Below are positions 17,225 to 27,621 of a stretch of DNA of 64,000 bases, piece by piece. The stretch spans positions 32,966 through 96,965 of the forward strand of contig JAGQWH010000001.1 in assembly GCA_020437545.1 (NCBI GenBank), read 5' to 3'. Position 1 is the stretch's first letter. Each line of letters opens with the position of its first letter. Source of the stretch: Ignavibacteriota bacterium. Lineage in GTDB: Bacteria; Bacteroidota; Ignavibacteria; Tepidaquicellales; Tepidaquicellaceae. The notes below the pieces were generated by a model. That model searched no databases. It was not told where the DNA came from and worked only from the letters and a program-made list of their open reading frames with translations. The position numbers were made by a program, and so were the translations under genes.

Positions 17225-17260
17225 CCCGCATGCTCCTTGCGGGGCGTAACCTATGGGTTA
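17225..17260. repeat. Two small adjacent hairpins in the 17.1-17.4 kb gap
   Basis: CCCGCA / TGCGGG pair around a 7-nt loop (17225-17243), then TAACC / GGTTA around TATG (17247-17260). Both resemble palindromic repeat units seen elsewhere in the window (CATTCCCGC at 46.5 kb, CCCGTAGGG at 50.7 kb). The gap also has GAGTCTTTGAGACTTAGAGG near 17330, which recurs near 26172. Confidence 0.5.
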
Positions 17261-17368
17261 TCCATTTTACTTTAACGTTTGGATTTGATTAAATTACATT
17301 ATTTAAATAAAACCAATAATTATTTCTTTGAGTCTTTGAGACTTAGAGGCAAATAAAATTTGACTTAA

Positions 17369-18019
17369 ATGAAATCAGTAAACATTAACGAACAGATCTA
17401 CAATTACATAGTCGACAGATTCGCACCTGACGAGACACTCTTAACAGACCTCATCGCCGAAACCGAAAAGCTTGAGATCCCGCTTATACATATCTCAAGG
17501 GATCAGGCAAAGTTTATTTATCTCACAGCAAAAATGATGAATGCTTCGAACGCGCTCGAGATAGGCACTCTGACAGGATTCAGCGGGATCCATATTGCAA
17601 GAGGTCTGAATGACGGCGGTAAACTTGTTACCGTAGAACTTGAAAAAAAGCACGCGGATATTGCCGCCAAATATTTTGAGAAAGCCGGACTCAGAGATAA
17701 AGTTGAGATCATGAATATGCCTGCACTGGATGCAATGAAGAAACTCGTTTCGGAGAATAAAAAATTTGATCTCATCTTTATAGATGCGGATAAAACGTCC
17801 TATCCCGGTTATTATGAGAATGCAATCAAACTCTCTCACAAAGGTACCGTCATCATTCTCGACAACATGCTTAAATCCGGCAGAGTCATTGAAGACGCGG
17901 GAGATGACGCAGATCTGAAAGCCATTCAGTTTACAAATGATCTTATTTCTAAAGACGAAAGGACTGAATCCATTCTTATGACCATCGGTGACGGATTTAC
18001 GCTTTCTGTTGTGAAGTAA
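17369..18019 (+). CDS. Class I SAM-dependent O-methyltransferase (caffeoyl-CoA OMT family)
   Basis: The 216-residue protein fits the O-methyltransferase family 3 fold. It has the SAM-binding motif ALEIGTLTGFSGIHIARGL (about residues 57-75), the acidic end VTVELEKKHADIA, the metal-binding motif LIFIDADKTSYPGYYENA, and VIILDNML. These enzymes methylate catechol-type hydroxyls with a divalent metal; bacterial members act on varied small molecules or modified nucleosides. Substrate cannot be read from sequence. It is a single plus-strand gene after a 244-bp gap. Confidence 0.9.
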   Translation: MKSVNINEQIYNYIVDRFAPDETLLTDLIAETEKLEIPLIHISRDQAKFIYLTAKMMNASNALEIGTLTGFSGIHIARGLNDGGKLVTVELEKKHADIAAKYFEKAGLRDKVEIMNMPALDAMKKLVSENKKFDLIFIDADKTSYPGYYENAIKLSHKGTVIILDNMLKSGRVIEDAGDDADLKAIQFTNDLISKDERTESILMTIGDGFTLSVVK

Positions 18020-18088
18020 AATTTCTTACTGACTATGTCTTCCTTTAATAAAACATATTTTTTGTATCGCCTGACTTTCATTTCCAAA

Positions 18089-19168
18089 ATGAAAAATATA
18101 ATTTCCTTTCAGGTTTGTATTTTTACTGCACTTTGTTCTGTGTTCATTGTTTCCTGCAGCGAAGATAGCCCAGTCACTTCAAACGAAGATCCGTATCAGT
18201 TTGACAGTGCGAGGTATGACTGGACTCTTTATTCTAATTCAAATTGGTTATTAGATTTTAATGCTTTTGATACATCTAACATTTTTTTACTGGGAACCGG
18301 TAATCTATTGAAATATGATGGAGTGAATTTTACTGAAAATTATTATAATGATCAGAGTTTTGATCCTCTTTCAATGGGTAGCTATGATAAAGATAATATT
18401 TATATTGGAGGAAATGACAGATCTGTATCAGTTAATAACGGTAAGCCGAGATTAAAAAAATGGAATGGGAGCACTTTTAATGAAATAACGATAAATGATT
18501 CTACAAACAGGTTGTATCAAATTTTTTGTATAGAAGCAATAAATGAAAACGAAATTTGGATGGGTTCTACAAAAGGTGATTTAATTCATTATGATAATGG
18601 AAATTTTGAATTTTTGAGAATTGATTCGACTTTCTTTATTCGAATGTTCGGAACGGATGAAACAGGCAATTCTTATGCAGTTGCTACAAAAACAGTTTTT
18701 GATTCGTTAACTTTTAATTTTTTTAATATTTATAAAAAGGAAAATAATCAGTGGAAATGGACATTGGAATATTCGGATGTATATACAGGATATGATTTGA
18801 ATGAGATAAGTCCTTCAAGGATCAAAACAGAGATTTCGGGTTTTAGAAACAACAATATTGTAAAATACAGAAATAATACATTTCAGGAAATTTTTCAGGT
18901 TAGACCAATTGTACCATATCCTTTAACTCAGTTAAGTGATACAAGTACGAATTATTTTCTTTTACCCGGAATTTCCGGAGATCGTGGATTTGAATTTTTT
19001 CACTGGAATGGAACAAAATGGAGCAGAGAAATTGATCTTTCTCAAATGGGTATATACAGTCAAATAATTAGTAAGGTCGAAAATGTTGATGGTAAATATT
19101 TTACTTTATTTCAGAATGGATCTAATGGTATGAGTATGTTTGGAGTAGGTGTTATAAAGAATAAGTAA
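18089..19168 (+). CDS. Lipoprotein of unknown function, beta-propeller-like
   Basis: I choose the ATG at 18089 over the upstream one at 18035, since it gives a lipoprotein leader MKNIISFQVCIFTALCSVFI ending in VSCSED. The 360-residue product contains recurring short units of the type N-E-I-W-M-G-S and D-N-I-Y-I-G-G (EAINENEIWMGS, GSYDKDNIYIGG), which suggest a beta-propeller of sensor or sorting type. No catalytic motif is seen. The gene is AT-richer than its neighbours and lies in a lone position, so it may be lineage-specific. Confidence 0.7.
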   Translation: MKNIISFQVCIFTALCSVFIVSCSEDSPVTSNEDPYQFDSARYDWTLYSNSNWLLDFNAFDTSNIFLLGTGNLLKYDGVNFTENYYNDQSFDPLSMGSYDKDNIYIGGNDRSVSVNNGKPRLKKWNGSTFNEITINDSTNRLYQIFCIEAINENEIWMGSTKGDLIHYDNGNFEFLRIDSTFFIRMFGTDETGNSYAVATKTVFDSLTFNFFNIYKKENNQWKWTLEYSDVYTGYDLNEISPSRIKTEISGFRNNNIVKYRNNTFQEIFQVRPIVPYPLTQLSDTSTNYFLLPGISGDRGFEFFHWNGTKWSREIDLSQMGIYSQIISKVENVDGKYFTLFQNGSNGMSMFGVGVIKNK

Positions 19169-19323
19169 AGAATTACCATTACTTCTATGTCAAATACCGT
19201 TTCCATATTTTTAATCACTCCTGCCTTTCTCTCAGCATAATTATAGTTTAGTTTTATTATAAAATTATAATAGTTATTTTTGAACTGGTGTTTTTGATTT
19301 AATTAAAAGGAGTTGGACATACG

Positions 19324-19773
19324 ATGAATAAATTAATGAAGAATATTTCTTTTACAAAGAATGAGACCAGGGTTATCTTATTTGTTATAACAGTTCTTGT
19401 CACCGGATTTTCTATAAAGTTTTATAAACAGATTTTAAACAGTCCATCTGTCAGGTTTGACTATACTGCCGAGGATTCTGTTTTTAAGTCTTTGTCTGAC
19501 AGTAAAATTGATCAGGATAAAAGTATTTCAGGCGATTCTGTAAAATCTGAAATTGGATCAAATGAAACTAGTTCAGACGGACTTTTAAACATTAATACAG
19601 CCACGAGATCGGAGCTGATAGACCTTCCGGGAGTAGGCGAGTCGACGGCCGATAAGATAATTTCTTACAGAGACCGGAATAAAAAATTCAATAAAGCCGA
19701 AGACATAATGAAAGTAAGTGGCATTGGTAAAAAGAAGTTTGATAAATTGAAAAGCCACATCAAAGCGGAATAA
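19324..19773 (+). CDS. ComEA-like helix-hairpin-helix DNA-binding protein
   Basis: The 149-residue protein has one N-terminal transmembrane helix (about 17-35), a 50-residue polar linker, and a C-terminal ComEA-type double helix-hairpin-helix: LLNINTATRSELIDLPGVG then STADKIISYRD, FNKAEDIMKVSGIGKKKFDKL. ComEA proteins bind incoming double-stranded DNA on the outer face of the membrane in natural transformation. A clear ribosome site AAAAGGAG lies 11 bp upstream of the ATG, one of few in this window. It leads a short run into a PilM-like gene. Confidence 0.88.
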   Translation: MNKLMKNISFTKNETRVILFVITVLVTGFSIKFYKQILNSPSVRFDYTAEDSVFKSLSDSKIDQDKSISGDSVKSEIGSNETSSDGLLNINTATRSELIDLPGVGESTADKIISYRDRNKKFNKAEDIMKVSGIGKKKFDKLKSHIKAE

Positions 19774-19926
19774 TAGATATATAAAAAAGATTATAAAAAC
19801 TACTGGATAAATCTAAACATAGAGTTCTCCGACAATACAATACGCATCCTGCGACTGGATAAATTAAAAAGAATTTTATCTAAAGATGAAGTAAATATCA
19901 GCTTCAGTCTCAGTGATGAAACTGTC

Positions 19927-20682
19927 ATGAGAAAGGATAAATTTGATCTCATACATGAATTCGAAGATGCTATATCTGAAGTGCTGAAGAAAGATCCGGA
20001 AATTGAAAATAATGATGCAAATGTTACAGCAGGGATTCTGATCGGTACAGAACAGACATTTCTAAACGTTACTCCGGTGGATTTTGAAGAGGACAACAGT
20101 TCGGTCACTTCACACATTATCTGGGAGCTCTCCAATTATTTTCCCGATACTTACAAAGATTTTAATGTCAGATATTACAGGCTTAACAATAACAGAGTCA
20201 GTGAGAATATTGACGATACTTTGCTCATTGCCATCAATAAAAAAAAGCTGGAGTTCATCAAAACGCTGTGTGACAGTTCGGGAATAAAAATCAGAAATAT
20301 AGAGATCGATCATATAGTGATAGAAAAATGTCTGAAGGAGAAATATCCCGATGATATAATCGGAAAAACAGTACTTGTCATAGGCATTAAAAAAGGAAGA
20401 GTGGATTTCAGTCTTCTCAGTGACGGAGAGATCAGATATTATGACTATGCCTGTCTTGGCGGGTCAAATCTTAAATATCTGGTTGTCAATGAGATAAATC
20501 TCTTAAATTCACTTCTGTTCAATATTGAAAATATGTTTATTTATGGTGAGGACAGTAATAATGAATTAAGGGAATTCCTGAAAGAGCAGTTTGAAAATAC
20601 AGGTGTTTTCAATATCAATTATGATAACACGGATGATACGGCATTTTCGCCATTGTACGGTCTTGCGCTAAAGAATGTATGA
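19927..20682 (+). CDS. PilM-like actin-fold protein (start uncertain)
   Basis: The best match I can make is the PilM/actin-like ATPase family of type IV pilus assembly: SSVTSHIIWELSNYFP, LLIAINKKKLEFIKTLCDSSGI and LVIGIKKGRVDFSLLSDGEIRYYDY follow its pattern, and it sits behind a ComEA-like gene. The first ATG in frame is at 19927, but the frame stays open and coding-like back to 19777 (for example INLNIEFSDNTIRILRLDKL) without any ATG, GTG or TTG. The true start may be a rare codon, or the 5' end may be mutated. Full-length PilM is longer, about 350 residues, so the call is moderate. Confidence 0.65.
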   Translation: MRKDKFDLIHEFEDAISEVLKKDPEIENNDANVTAGILIGTEQTFLNVTPVDFEEDNSSVTSHIIWELSNYFPDTYKDFNVRYYRLNNNRVSENIDDTLLIAINKKKLEFIKTLCDSSGIKIRNIEIDHIVIEKCLKEKYPDDIIGKTVLVIGIKKGRVDFSLLSDGEIRYYDYACLGGSNLKYLVVNEINLLNSLLFNIENMFIYGEDSNNELREFLKEQFENTGVFNINYDNTDDTAFSPLYGLALKNV

Positions 20683-20718
20683 GTTGAATTCGGAAAATAA
20701 AACAATTGATCTTTACAG

Positions 20719-21243
20719 ATGAGGATAATTTCCGGGATCCATAAAAGCCGCGTATTAAAATCTCCGGAAACGGATAAGGTGAGACCAACCTCAGACAGAG
20801 CAAAGGAAACTTTGTTCAATATGCTGACTAACAGATTTGACCTGACGGGAATTATTTTATTCGATCTGTTTTGCGGAACGGGGAATCTGGGACTGGAAGC
20901 GATCTCACGCGGAGCTGAGAAATGTTATTTTGTTGATGAAGATGTAAGGACTGTTAAAAAAAATATTGAGATGCTTAAAGTACAGGACAGTTCGGAAGTC
21001 ATAAAATCAGAAGTCCTGGGGTTTTTAAATTTGAACTATGCAATCAAACCCGATCTTGTATTTTGCGATCCGCCTTATGAATATAAAAAATATCCCGAGC
21101 TGACGGAGAAGATCTCAGATATGAAAACTATATTAGTATTGGAACATTCGGATAAATTTGCACATGAAGAAAAATATTCGGAGCAGCTGGTATTCATTAA
21201 AAAAGTTGGAACGGTAAACTTTACAGTTTATGATTTCAGCTGA
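20719..21243 (+). CDS. rsmD: 16S rRNA (guanine966-N2)-methyltransferase RsmD
   Basis: The 174-residue protein begins MRIISGIHKSRVLKSP and continues RPTSDRAKETLFNML, both hallmark RsmD segments. The SAM-binding loop LFDLFCGTGNLGLEAISRGA and the catalytic DPPY motif (FCDPPYEYKKY) are present. It methylates G966 of 16S rRNA in the 30S subunit. It is directly upstream of coaD, an order common in many bacteria, with a 40-bp gap. Confidence 0.94.
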   Translation: MRIISGIHKSRVLKSPETDKVRPTSDRAKETLFNMLTNRFDLTGIILFDLFCGTGNLGLEAISRGAEKCYFVDEDVRTVKKNIEMLKVQDSSEVIKSEVLGFLNLNYAIKPDLVFCDPPYEYKKYPELTEKISDMKTILVLEHSDKFAHEEKYSEQLVFIKKVGTVNFTVYDFS

Positions 21244-21283
21244 CGATTTTAATTTTCTGAAAATAAATTAAAACTTTCTATAT

Positions 21284-21772
21284 ATGAAAAAGATCACAGC
21301 AGTATATGCCGGAACATTCGATCCGCTCACAAACGGACATCTCGATGTCATAAAAAGAGCTTCGGATATTTTTGATAAAGTGATTGTTGCAATCGCAGTC
21401 AATCCTGCAAAGCTGCCTGTATTTACTGTTGAGGAAAGGCTTGGTATGATAAAAGGCGCAACAGGAAGAATAAAGAATGTAGAAGCTGATCACTTTGAAG
21501 GACTTCTTGTAAAATATGCTAAACGAAAAAAAGCATCAGTGATAGTAAGGGGTTTGCGTGCGATATCGGATTTTGAATACGAATTCCAGTTGTCACTCAC
21601 CAACAAAAAACTTAGTCCGGACATAAATACTGTTTTTTTAATGCCAAATGAGAAATATACTTATCTGAATTCCTCGCTTGTAAGAGAACTAGCTTTTTAC
21701 GATTCAAACATAACTGAATTCGTACCGCCGAATGTTTTAAAAGTCCTTAAGAAAAAATTCAAAAAGAATTAA
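21284..21772 (+). CDS. coaD: Phosphopantetheine adenylyltransferase CoaD
   Basis: The 162-residue protein has the nucleotidyltransferase motif GTFDPLTNGHLDVIKRA at its N-terminus, the conserved VRGLRAISDFEYEFQ, and the closing motif YLNSSLVRELA. It makes dephospho-CoA from phosphopantetheine and ATP, the fourth step from pantothenate. Length is typical for the family. It is the last gene of the plus-strand run and meets the thioredoxin-like gene tail to tail. Confidence 0.96.
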   Translation: MKKITAVYAGTFDPLTNGHLDVIKRASDIFDKVIVAIAVNPAKLPVFTVEERLGMIKGATGRIKNVEADHFEGLLVKYAKRKKASVIVRGLRAISDFEYEFQLSLTNKKLSPDINTVFLMPNEKYTYLNSSLVRELAFYDSNITEFVPPNVLKVLKKKFKKN

Positions 21773-21781
21773 AAACAAAAT

Positions 21782-22279
21782 TTAATTAGAGAATATCGTT
21801 GAAAGATCCGAATTCTGATGTTTATTCTGAGCAAAGAAATTCAGCATATCTGCAAAATCATCTGCACCCATAAAACCCGAAATATTTGAAGTTACATCAC
21901 CGTTATATTTAAAAGAAATTACGCTGCCGTCAGGATTCATGAAAACAAATGTCGGATAACCTGTTCCGCCGAATTGTTTTGCAAGATCGGATGAAGTATA
22001 CTCTTTTTTATTGTAAGTAAACTTATCCGGACTGTCAGCATTAAGTCTTATAAATGTAAAAGCTTCCAGAGCTTTTTTTACTCCATCGGAAGCAATGACC
22101 TCGGTATCTGTTTTTTTACTCCAGCTGTCTGATTCAGAATAAATATAAAGGAAGATTTTTTTGCCGCTCGATTTTGCGGCGTTAAGACCGGAATTGAATG
22201 TTTGAGAATTCTGGGCATAAGTTCCTGTAACTATAAACAAACTGATTATAACAGTGAATAAAATTTTTGAAGCTTTCAT
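21782..22279 (-). CDS. Secreted thioredoxin-fold protein without redox cysteines
   Basis: The 165-residue protein has a signal peptide (MKASKILFTVIISLFIVTG to YAQ) and a thioredoxin_7-type fold. The cis-proline loop GGTGYPTFVFMNPDGSVI is well kept. At the place of the usual WCxxC motif the sequence reads YSESDSWSKKTDTEV, and the whole protein has no cysteine at all. It therefore cannot be a disulfide oxidoreductase; a binding or chaperone-like role outside the cytoplasm is more likely. It converges with coaD. Confidence 0.78.
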   Translation of the reverse strand: MKASKILFTVIISLFIVTGTYAQNSQTFNSGLNAAKSSGKKIFLYIYSESDSWSKKTDTEVIASDGVKKALEAFTFIRLNADSPDKFTYNKKEYTSSDLAKQFGGTGYPTFVFMNPDGSVISFKYNGDVTSNISGFMGADDFADMLNFFAQNKHQNSDLSTIFSN

Positions 22280-22365
22280 TTCTTAATTTTATTTAGTTTT
22301 GTTAATATCTAACATTTTAAAATACAAAATAATTCGTAACATCAAAACGTAAAAAGAATAAAATT

Positions 22366-22537
22366 TTGGTTGATTGGTGATTGGTTAATTGGTTAATTGG
22401 TTGATTGGAGATTGGTTAATTGGTTAATTGGTTAACTGGTTAATTGGTTAATTGGTTAACTGGTTAATTGGTTAACTGGTTAATTGGTTAACTGGTTAAT
22501 TGGTTAACTGGTTGATTGGAGATTGGTTAATTGGTTT
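22366..22537. repeat. Degenerate tandem array of TTGGTTAA / CTGGTTAA units
   Basis: About 170 bp is built of 8-10 bp units such as ATTGGTTA, ACTGGTTA and ATTGGAG, repeated with small changes. Together with the next array it fills the 437-bp gap at 22280-22716. No gene or promoter can be seen in it. Confidence 0.92.
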
Positions 22538-22553
22538 AATTATTCATCTTTAA

Positions 22554-22714
22554 TCTCACGTCCGACATCTCACGTCTCACCTCTGACGTCTCACGTCTGA
22601 CCTCTGACGTCTGACCTCTGACGTCTGATGTCTCACGTCTGACATCTCCCGTCTCGCGTCTCACGTCTGGCGTCTCACCTCTGACGTCTCACGTCTTGCG
22701 TCTCACGTCTCACG
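22554..22714. repeat. Degenerate tandem array of CGTCTCAC / CGTCTGAC units
   Basis: About 160 bp is made of 7-9 bp units (CACGTCT, GACGTCT, GACCTCT). The array ends within 3 bp of the uppP stop codon. Similar units lie at 35884-35928 and 36421-36480. Confidence 0.92.
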
Positions 22715-22716
22715 TA

Positions 22717-23547
22717 CTATTCCAGATTTGTAAGTATTCCCTGTGACAAAAGAATGAGAATTATTATTCCAAGCGCTATTCTATATATAATAAATACCAT
22801 ATTGCTCTTTGTTTTGAGATATGAAATCAGAAATGCTATGGAAAGATATCCTACTATTCCCGATACAACAGTTGCAACTGTTAAGCTGAGCAGATTTTCG
22901 TTTAGAAGAAGATCTCTTTCTTTATACAGTTCATAAAGCCCGCTGAGACCAATTGCGGGTATGCTCAGGAGAAATGAAAATCTTGCTGCAACATCCCTTT
23001 TCAATCCTCTGAAAAGACCGGCTGTGATAGTGACGCCGCTTCTCGAACTTCCGGGTATAAGCGCAAGTGCCTGAGCAAAGCCTATTACCAATCCGTCTTT
23101 TACGGTAATTTCCGAAAGATCCTTTTTTCTTGAACCGACTTTCTCTGCAATGAAAAGAATGATGGCAAGTAAGATCAATGCAGCGCTGATCACATAGAGC
23201 CCTCTGGCATCACCTTCTATGAATCTTTTGAAAAGTAATCCGCAGACACCTATAGGGATAGTTCCTACAATGATAAGTATGAAATTTCTTGATTCGGAAT
23301 TGGTAAGAAAGTCCTTTTTCTTAAATGCTCCGAGGAATCCGTTTATAAGATTAATGATGTCTTTCTTGAAATAGATAAGCGTTGCGACGAGTGTTCCGAT
23401 CTGCATCACTGCTGAGTAAGCAGCTCCGATATCTTTCCAGCCGAGTAAAGCCGGTATTATTCTGAGATGTGCTGTGCTGCTGACCGGAATGAATTCCGTG
23501 GTACCCTGTATTATTCCAAGAACAATTGCTCTGAATATTTCTTCCAA
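22717..23547 (-). CDS. uppP: Undecaprenyl-diphosphatase UppP (BacA)
   Basis: The 276-residue membrane protein has the family signatures GIIQGTTEFIPVSSTAHL (about 12-29) and IPGSSRSGVTITAGLFRGL (about 163-182), whose Glu, Ser and Arg form the active site, within about eight hydrophobic helices. It dephosphorylates undecaprenyl pyrophosphate to recycle the lipid carrier of cell-wall and surface-glycan synthesis. Related steps in this window are the polyprenyl synthase at 53 kb and the glycan genes at 41-45 kb. The gene stop abuts a long tandem-repeat array. Confidence 0.96.
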   Translation of the reverse strand: MEEIFRAIVLGIIQGTTEFIPVSSTAHLRIIPALLGWKDIGAAYSAVMQIGTLVATLIYFKKDIINLINGFLGAFKKKDFLTNSESRNFILIIVGTIPIGVCGLLFKRFIEGDARGLYVISAALILLAIILFIAEKVGSRKKDLSEITVKDGLVIGFAQALALIPGSSRSGVTITAGLFRGLKRDVAARFSFLLSIPAIGLSGLYELYKERDLLLNENLLSLTVATVVSGIVGYLSIAFLISYLKTKSNMVFIIYRIALGIIILILLSQGILTNLE

Positions 23548-23600
23548 AGGTAATTTTTATCTGTTAGAATTTATGATGTAGCCCGTTTTAAAATATTACA

Positions 23601-23625
23601 TCCATTCACTCCATTCACTCCATAC
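23601..23625. repeat. Short tandem repeat CCATTCACT after the gyrB stop
   Basis: Nearly three head-to-tail copies of TCCATTCAC begin 9 bp past the gyrB stop codon (minus-strand direction). Confidence 0.8.
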
Positions 23626-23633
23626 ACCCGAGA

Positions 23634-25655
<2,022 letters not shown>

Positions 25656-25663
25656 TTAAAATT

Positions 25664-25975
25664 TTATACAAATATTATGTCTCTGATTAATTTCTTTTTG
25701 AAACTGTCGTTTAATTTGTCCACTATCTGCGCTTTTTTTAAAGAAAGCTCATATCGCCATGCTGCATTCTCTACCCTTACAAATAATTTGTTTTTTCTGA
25801 TCTCAAGCGGTGTTGAATATTTGGCTATTGCCTCACCCACACATTCTTTCCAGATATTCAATACCTGAAGCTCCTGCATTCTGTTGTCAAGCCCTATGTG
25901 ATTCATAAAATTATCCATCTCGTTTTTCAGACAGACTGTTTTATTGAACCGGGTTTTTGTTTCTATGCTTTTCAA
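25664..25975 (-). CDS. DciA-like protein (DUF721), putative replicative helicase operator
   Basis: The 103-residue protein has the DUF721/DciA pattern: IWKECVGEAIAKYSTPLEIRKNKLFVRVENAAWRYEL followed by a lysine-rich tail, given here in two parts as IWKECVGEAIAKYSTP and LFVRVENAAWRYEL. DciA proteins load or regulate the replicative helicase DnaB in bacteria that lack DnaC. Its place between recF and gyrB is the usual one in Bacteroidota and relatives. The start could also be at an internal Met (about residue 20). Confidence 0.82.
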   Translation of the reverse strand: MKSIETKTRFNKTVCLKNEMDNFMNHIGLDNRMQELQVLNIWKECVGEAIAKYSTPLEIRKNKLFVRVENAAWRYELSLKKAQIVDKLNDSFKKKLIRDIIFV

Positions 25976-26257
25976 TTCAGATTGTTTATTAAAAAATTAT
26001 ATGCCTCAAAGGCTCTAAGGATCAAAAACAACAACAACTTAATATTAACTATACAATTCGTTTTTTATACCTGGGTACTTTTTTTCGCTCATTGCAAAAT
26101 TCTTATACTTTCGGAAAAATAAATCTTACATTCCTGCCTCATTTTTTCCGGGGCTCAAAGTGTTTGGACTTAGAGTCTTTGAGACTTAGAGGCAATAATG
26201 TCGTTTTTCACCTTTCCCCTTCCAAATCCTCCGCGGCTGATTGGTGGTAAATGTAAC

Positions 26258-27454
26258 TCAATCCAGTACCTTTCCTTCTTCAATCTCAAATACCGATATC
26301 TCTTTTTCATCATAAAACTCCCCAAGGTTATCCAGATAAGATCTGTCAGTAGTAGTAAGAAAGATCTGACCGTATTCCTTAAGATGCGAGATGATCTTTG
26401 AGACTCTGCTTTGATCCAGTTCAGATAATACATCATCAAGCAGCAGAACGGGATTTGTTCCTTTTTTATCTTTTAAAATATCAAACTCAGATAATTTTAA
26501 AGCAACAAGAAATGTCTTGTGTTCGCCCTGTGAGGCAAAATTTTTAAGATCAAATCCTTTACTCATATCATTTTTTTCCGGATCAGACTTCTTAAGTCTG
26601 AATATATAATCATCTCTCTGCGGTCCGCAGAGTGAAACTGCTCTTTTTATTTCATCATCAAGCCGGTTATCTATTGCTGTTTTCATCTTACGGCAGATCT
26701 CATCAAAATCTATTTGGCTTTTAAGAGGATCAGTTTCGCCTGTTGCATCGGAATTATAACTAATGCTGCCTTCATGCTCTTCAACGGTCAGCATCGAAAA
26801 ATTATTACTGAAATAACTGTCAAACTCTTTCAGAAAATTCAGTCTTTTAAAAATAACATTCGCTGATACTGTTATAAGTTTTTCGTTGTAAGACTGAACA
26901 AGATCCTCAAACTGACTTCGGGAATATTTTTTAAAGACTGTATAATTCTTTAAAAGTGCATTCTTTTGTCTGAGTATCTTGGCTAGTTCCTTAAGATAAT
27001 CCAGATATAGCCTGCTTGACTGAGAGATCAGAATGTCAAAGAACTTTCTCCTGTCCGAAGGATTACCGTATGTAATATTCAGACTGTGAGGAGAAAGGAA
27101 CACAATAGGATATCTTCCGAATATCTCCGATGAAAATGATGACACCTTTTCTTTGTTCCTGCTGATCGACTTTGAGCGGGTTTCAGAATTATAATTAATA
27201 ACCAACCTGTCTTCATTGTCCAGGTCATTCAGAAAATCTGATTCTATAAAGAACTCTTTTTCGCCAAACTTTACACAGTCTGCTTCGGCAGCTCCGAGAA
27301 AGCTCTTCCCGAAAGTTGTGAATGAAACAGCTTCGAGAATATTAGTTTTTCCGTGTCCGTTATTTCCGTATATAAAATTAAACTTATCATTAAAAATTAT
27401 TTCCTGCCCGGAATAATTTCTGAAATTTTTCAATAAAATTTTCTTTAAAATCAT
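26258..27454 (-). CDS. recF: DNA repair and gap-filling protein RecF
   Basis: The 398-residue protein has an SMC-like ATPase head: FIYGNNGHGKTNILEAVSF (Walker A), SQGEHKTFLVALKLSEF (signature) and VLLLDDVLSELDQSR (Walker B and D-loop). The start MILKKILLKNFRNYS is typical. RecF binds gapped DNA and helps RecOR load RecA. It is 167 bp downstream of dnaN, in the common dnaN-recF order. Confidence 0.95.
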   Translation of the reverse strand: MILKKILLKNFRNYSGQEIIFNDKFNFIYGNNGHGKTNILEAVSFTTFGKSFLGAAEADCVKFGEKEFFIESDFLNDLDNEDRLVINYNSETRSKSISRNKEKVSSFSSEIFGRYPIVFLSPHSLNITYGNPSDRRKFFDILISQSSRLYLDYLKELAKILRQKNALLKNYTVFKKYSRSQFEDLVQSYNEKLITVSANVIFKRLNFLKEFDSYFSNNFSMLTVEEHEGSISYNSDATGETDPLKSQIDFDEICRKMKTAIDNRLDDEIKRAVSLCGPQRDDYIFRLKKSDPEKNDMSKGFDLKNFASQGEHKTFLVALKLSEFDILKDKKGTNPVLLLDDVLSELDQSRVSKIISHLKEYGQIFLTTTDRSYLDNLGEFYDEKEISVFEIEEGKVLD

Positions 27455-27587
27455 AATTGGTCTTATCCGTCATGACCACTCAGTAAAATTTAGTTAAGTA
27501 ATGATAATTTTTTACAATGTATATGTTCAGTGCTGTTGAACGGCAGGATATATAATTAATGACTATTTTTTTTAATATAAAAATTTC

Positions 27588-27617
27588 TTAATACCTAATA
27601 CCTAATACTTAATACCT
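27588..27617. repeat. Short tandem repeat (TTAATACC / CTAATACC) after the dnaN stop
   Basis: Four units of about 7 bp of the form TAATACC or TAATACT begin 5 bp past the dnaN stop in gene direction. The reverse complement of the same motif follows the rhomboid stop near 32054-32080. Confidence 0.8.
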
Positions 27618-27621
27618 GTAA

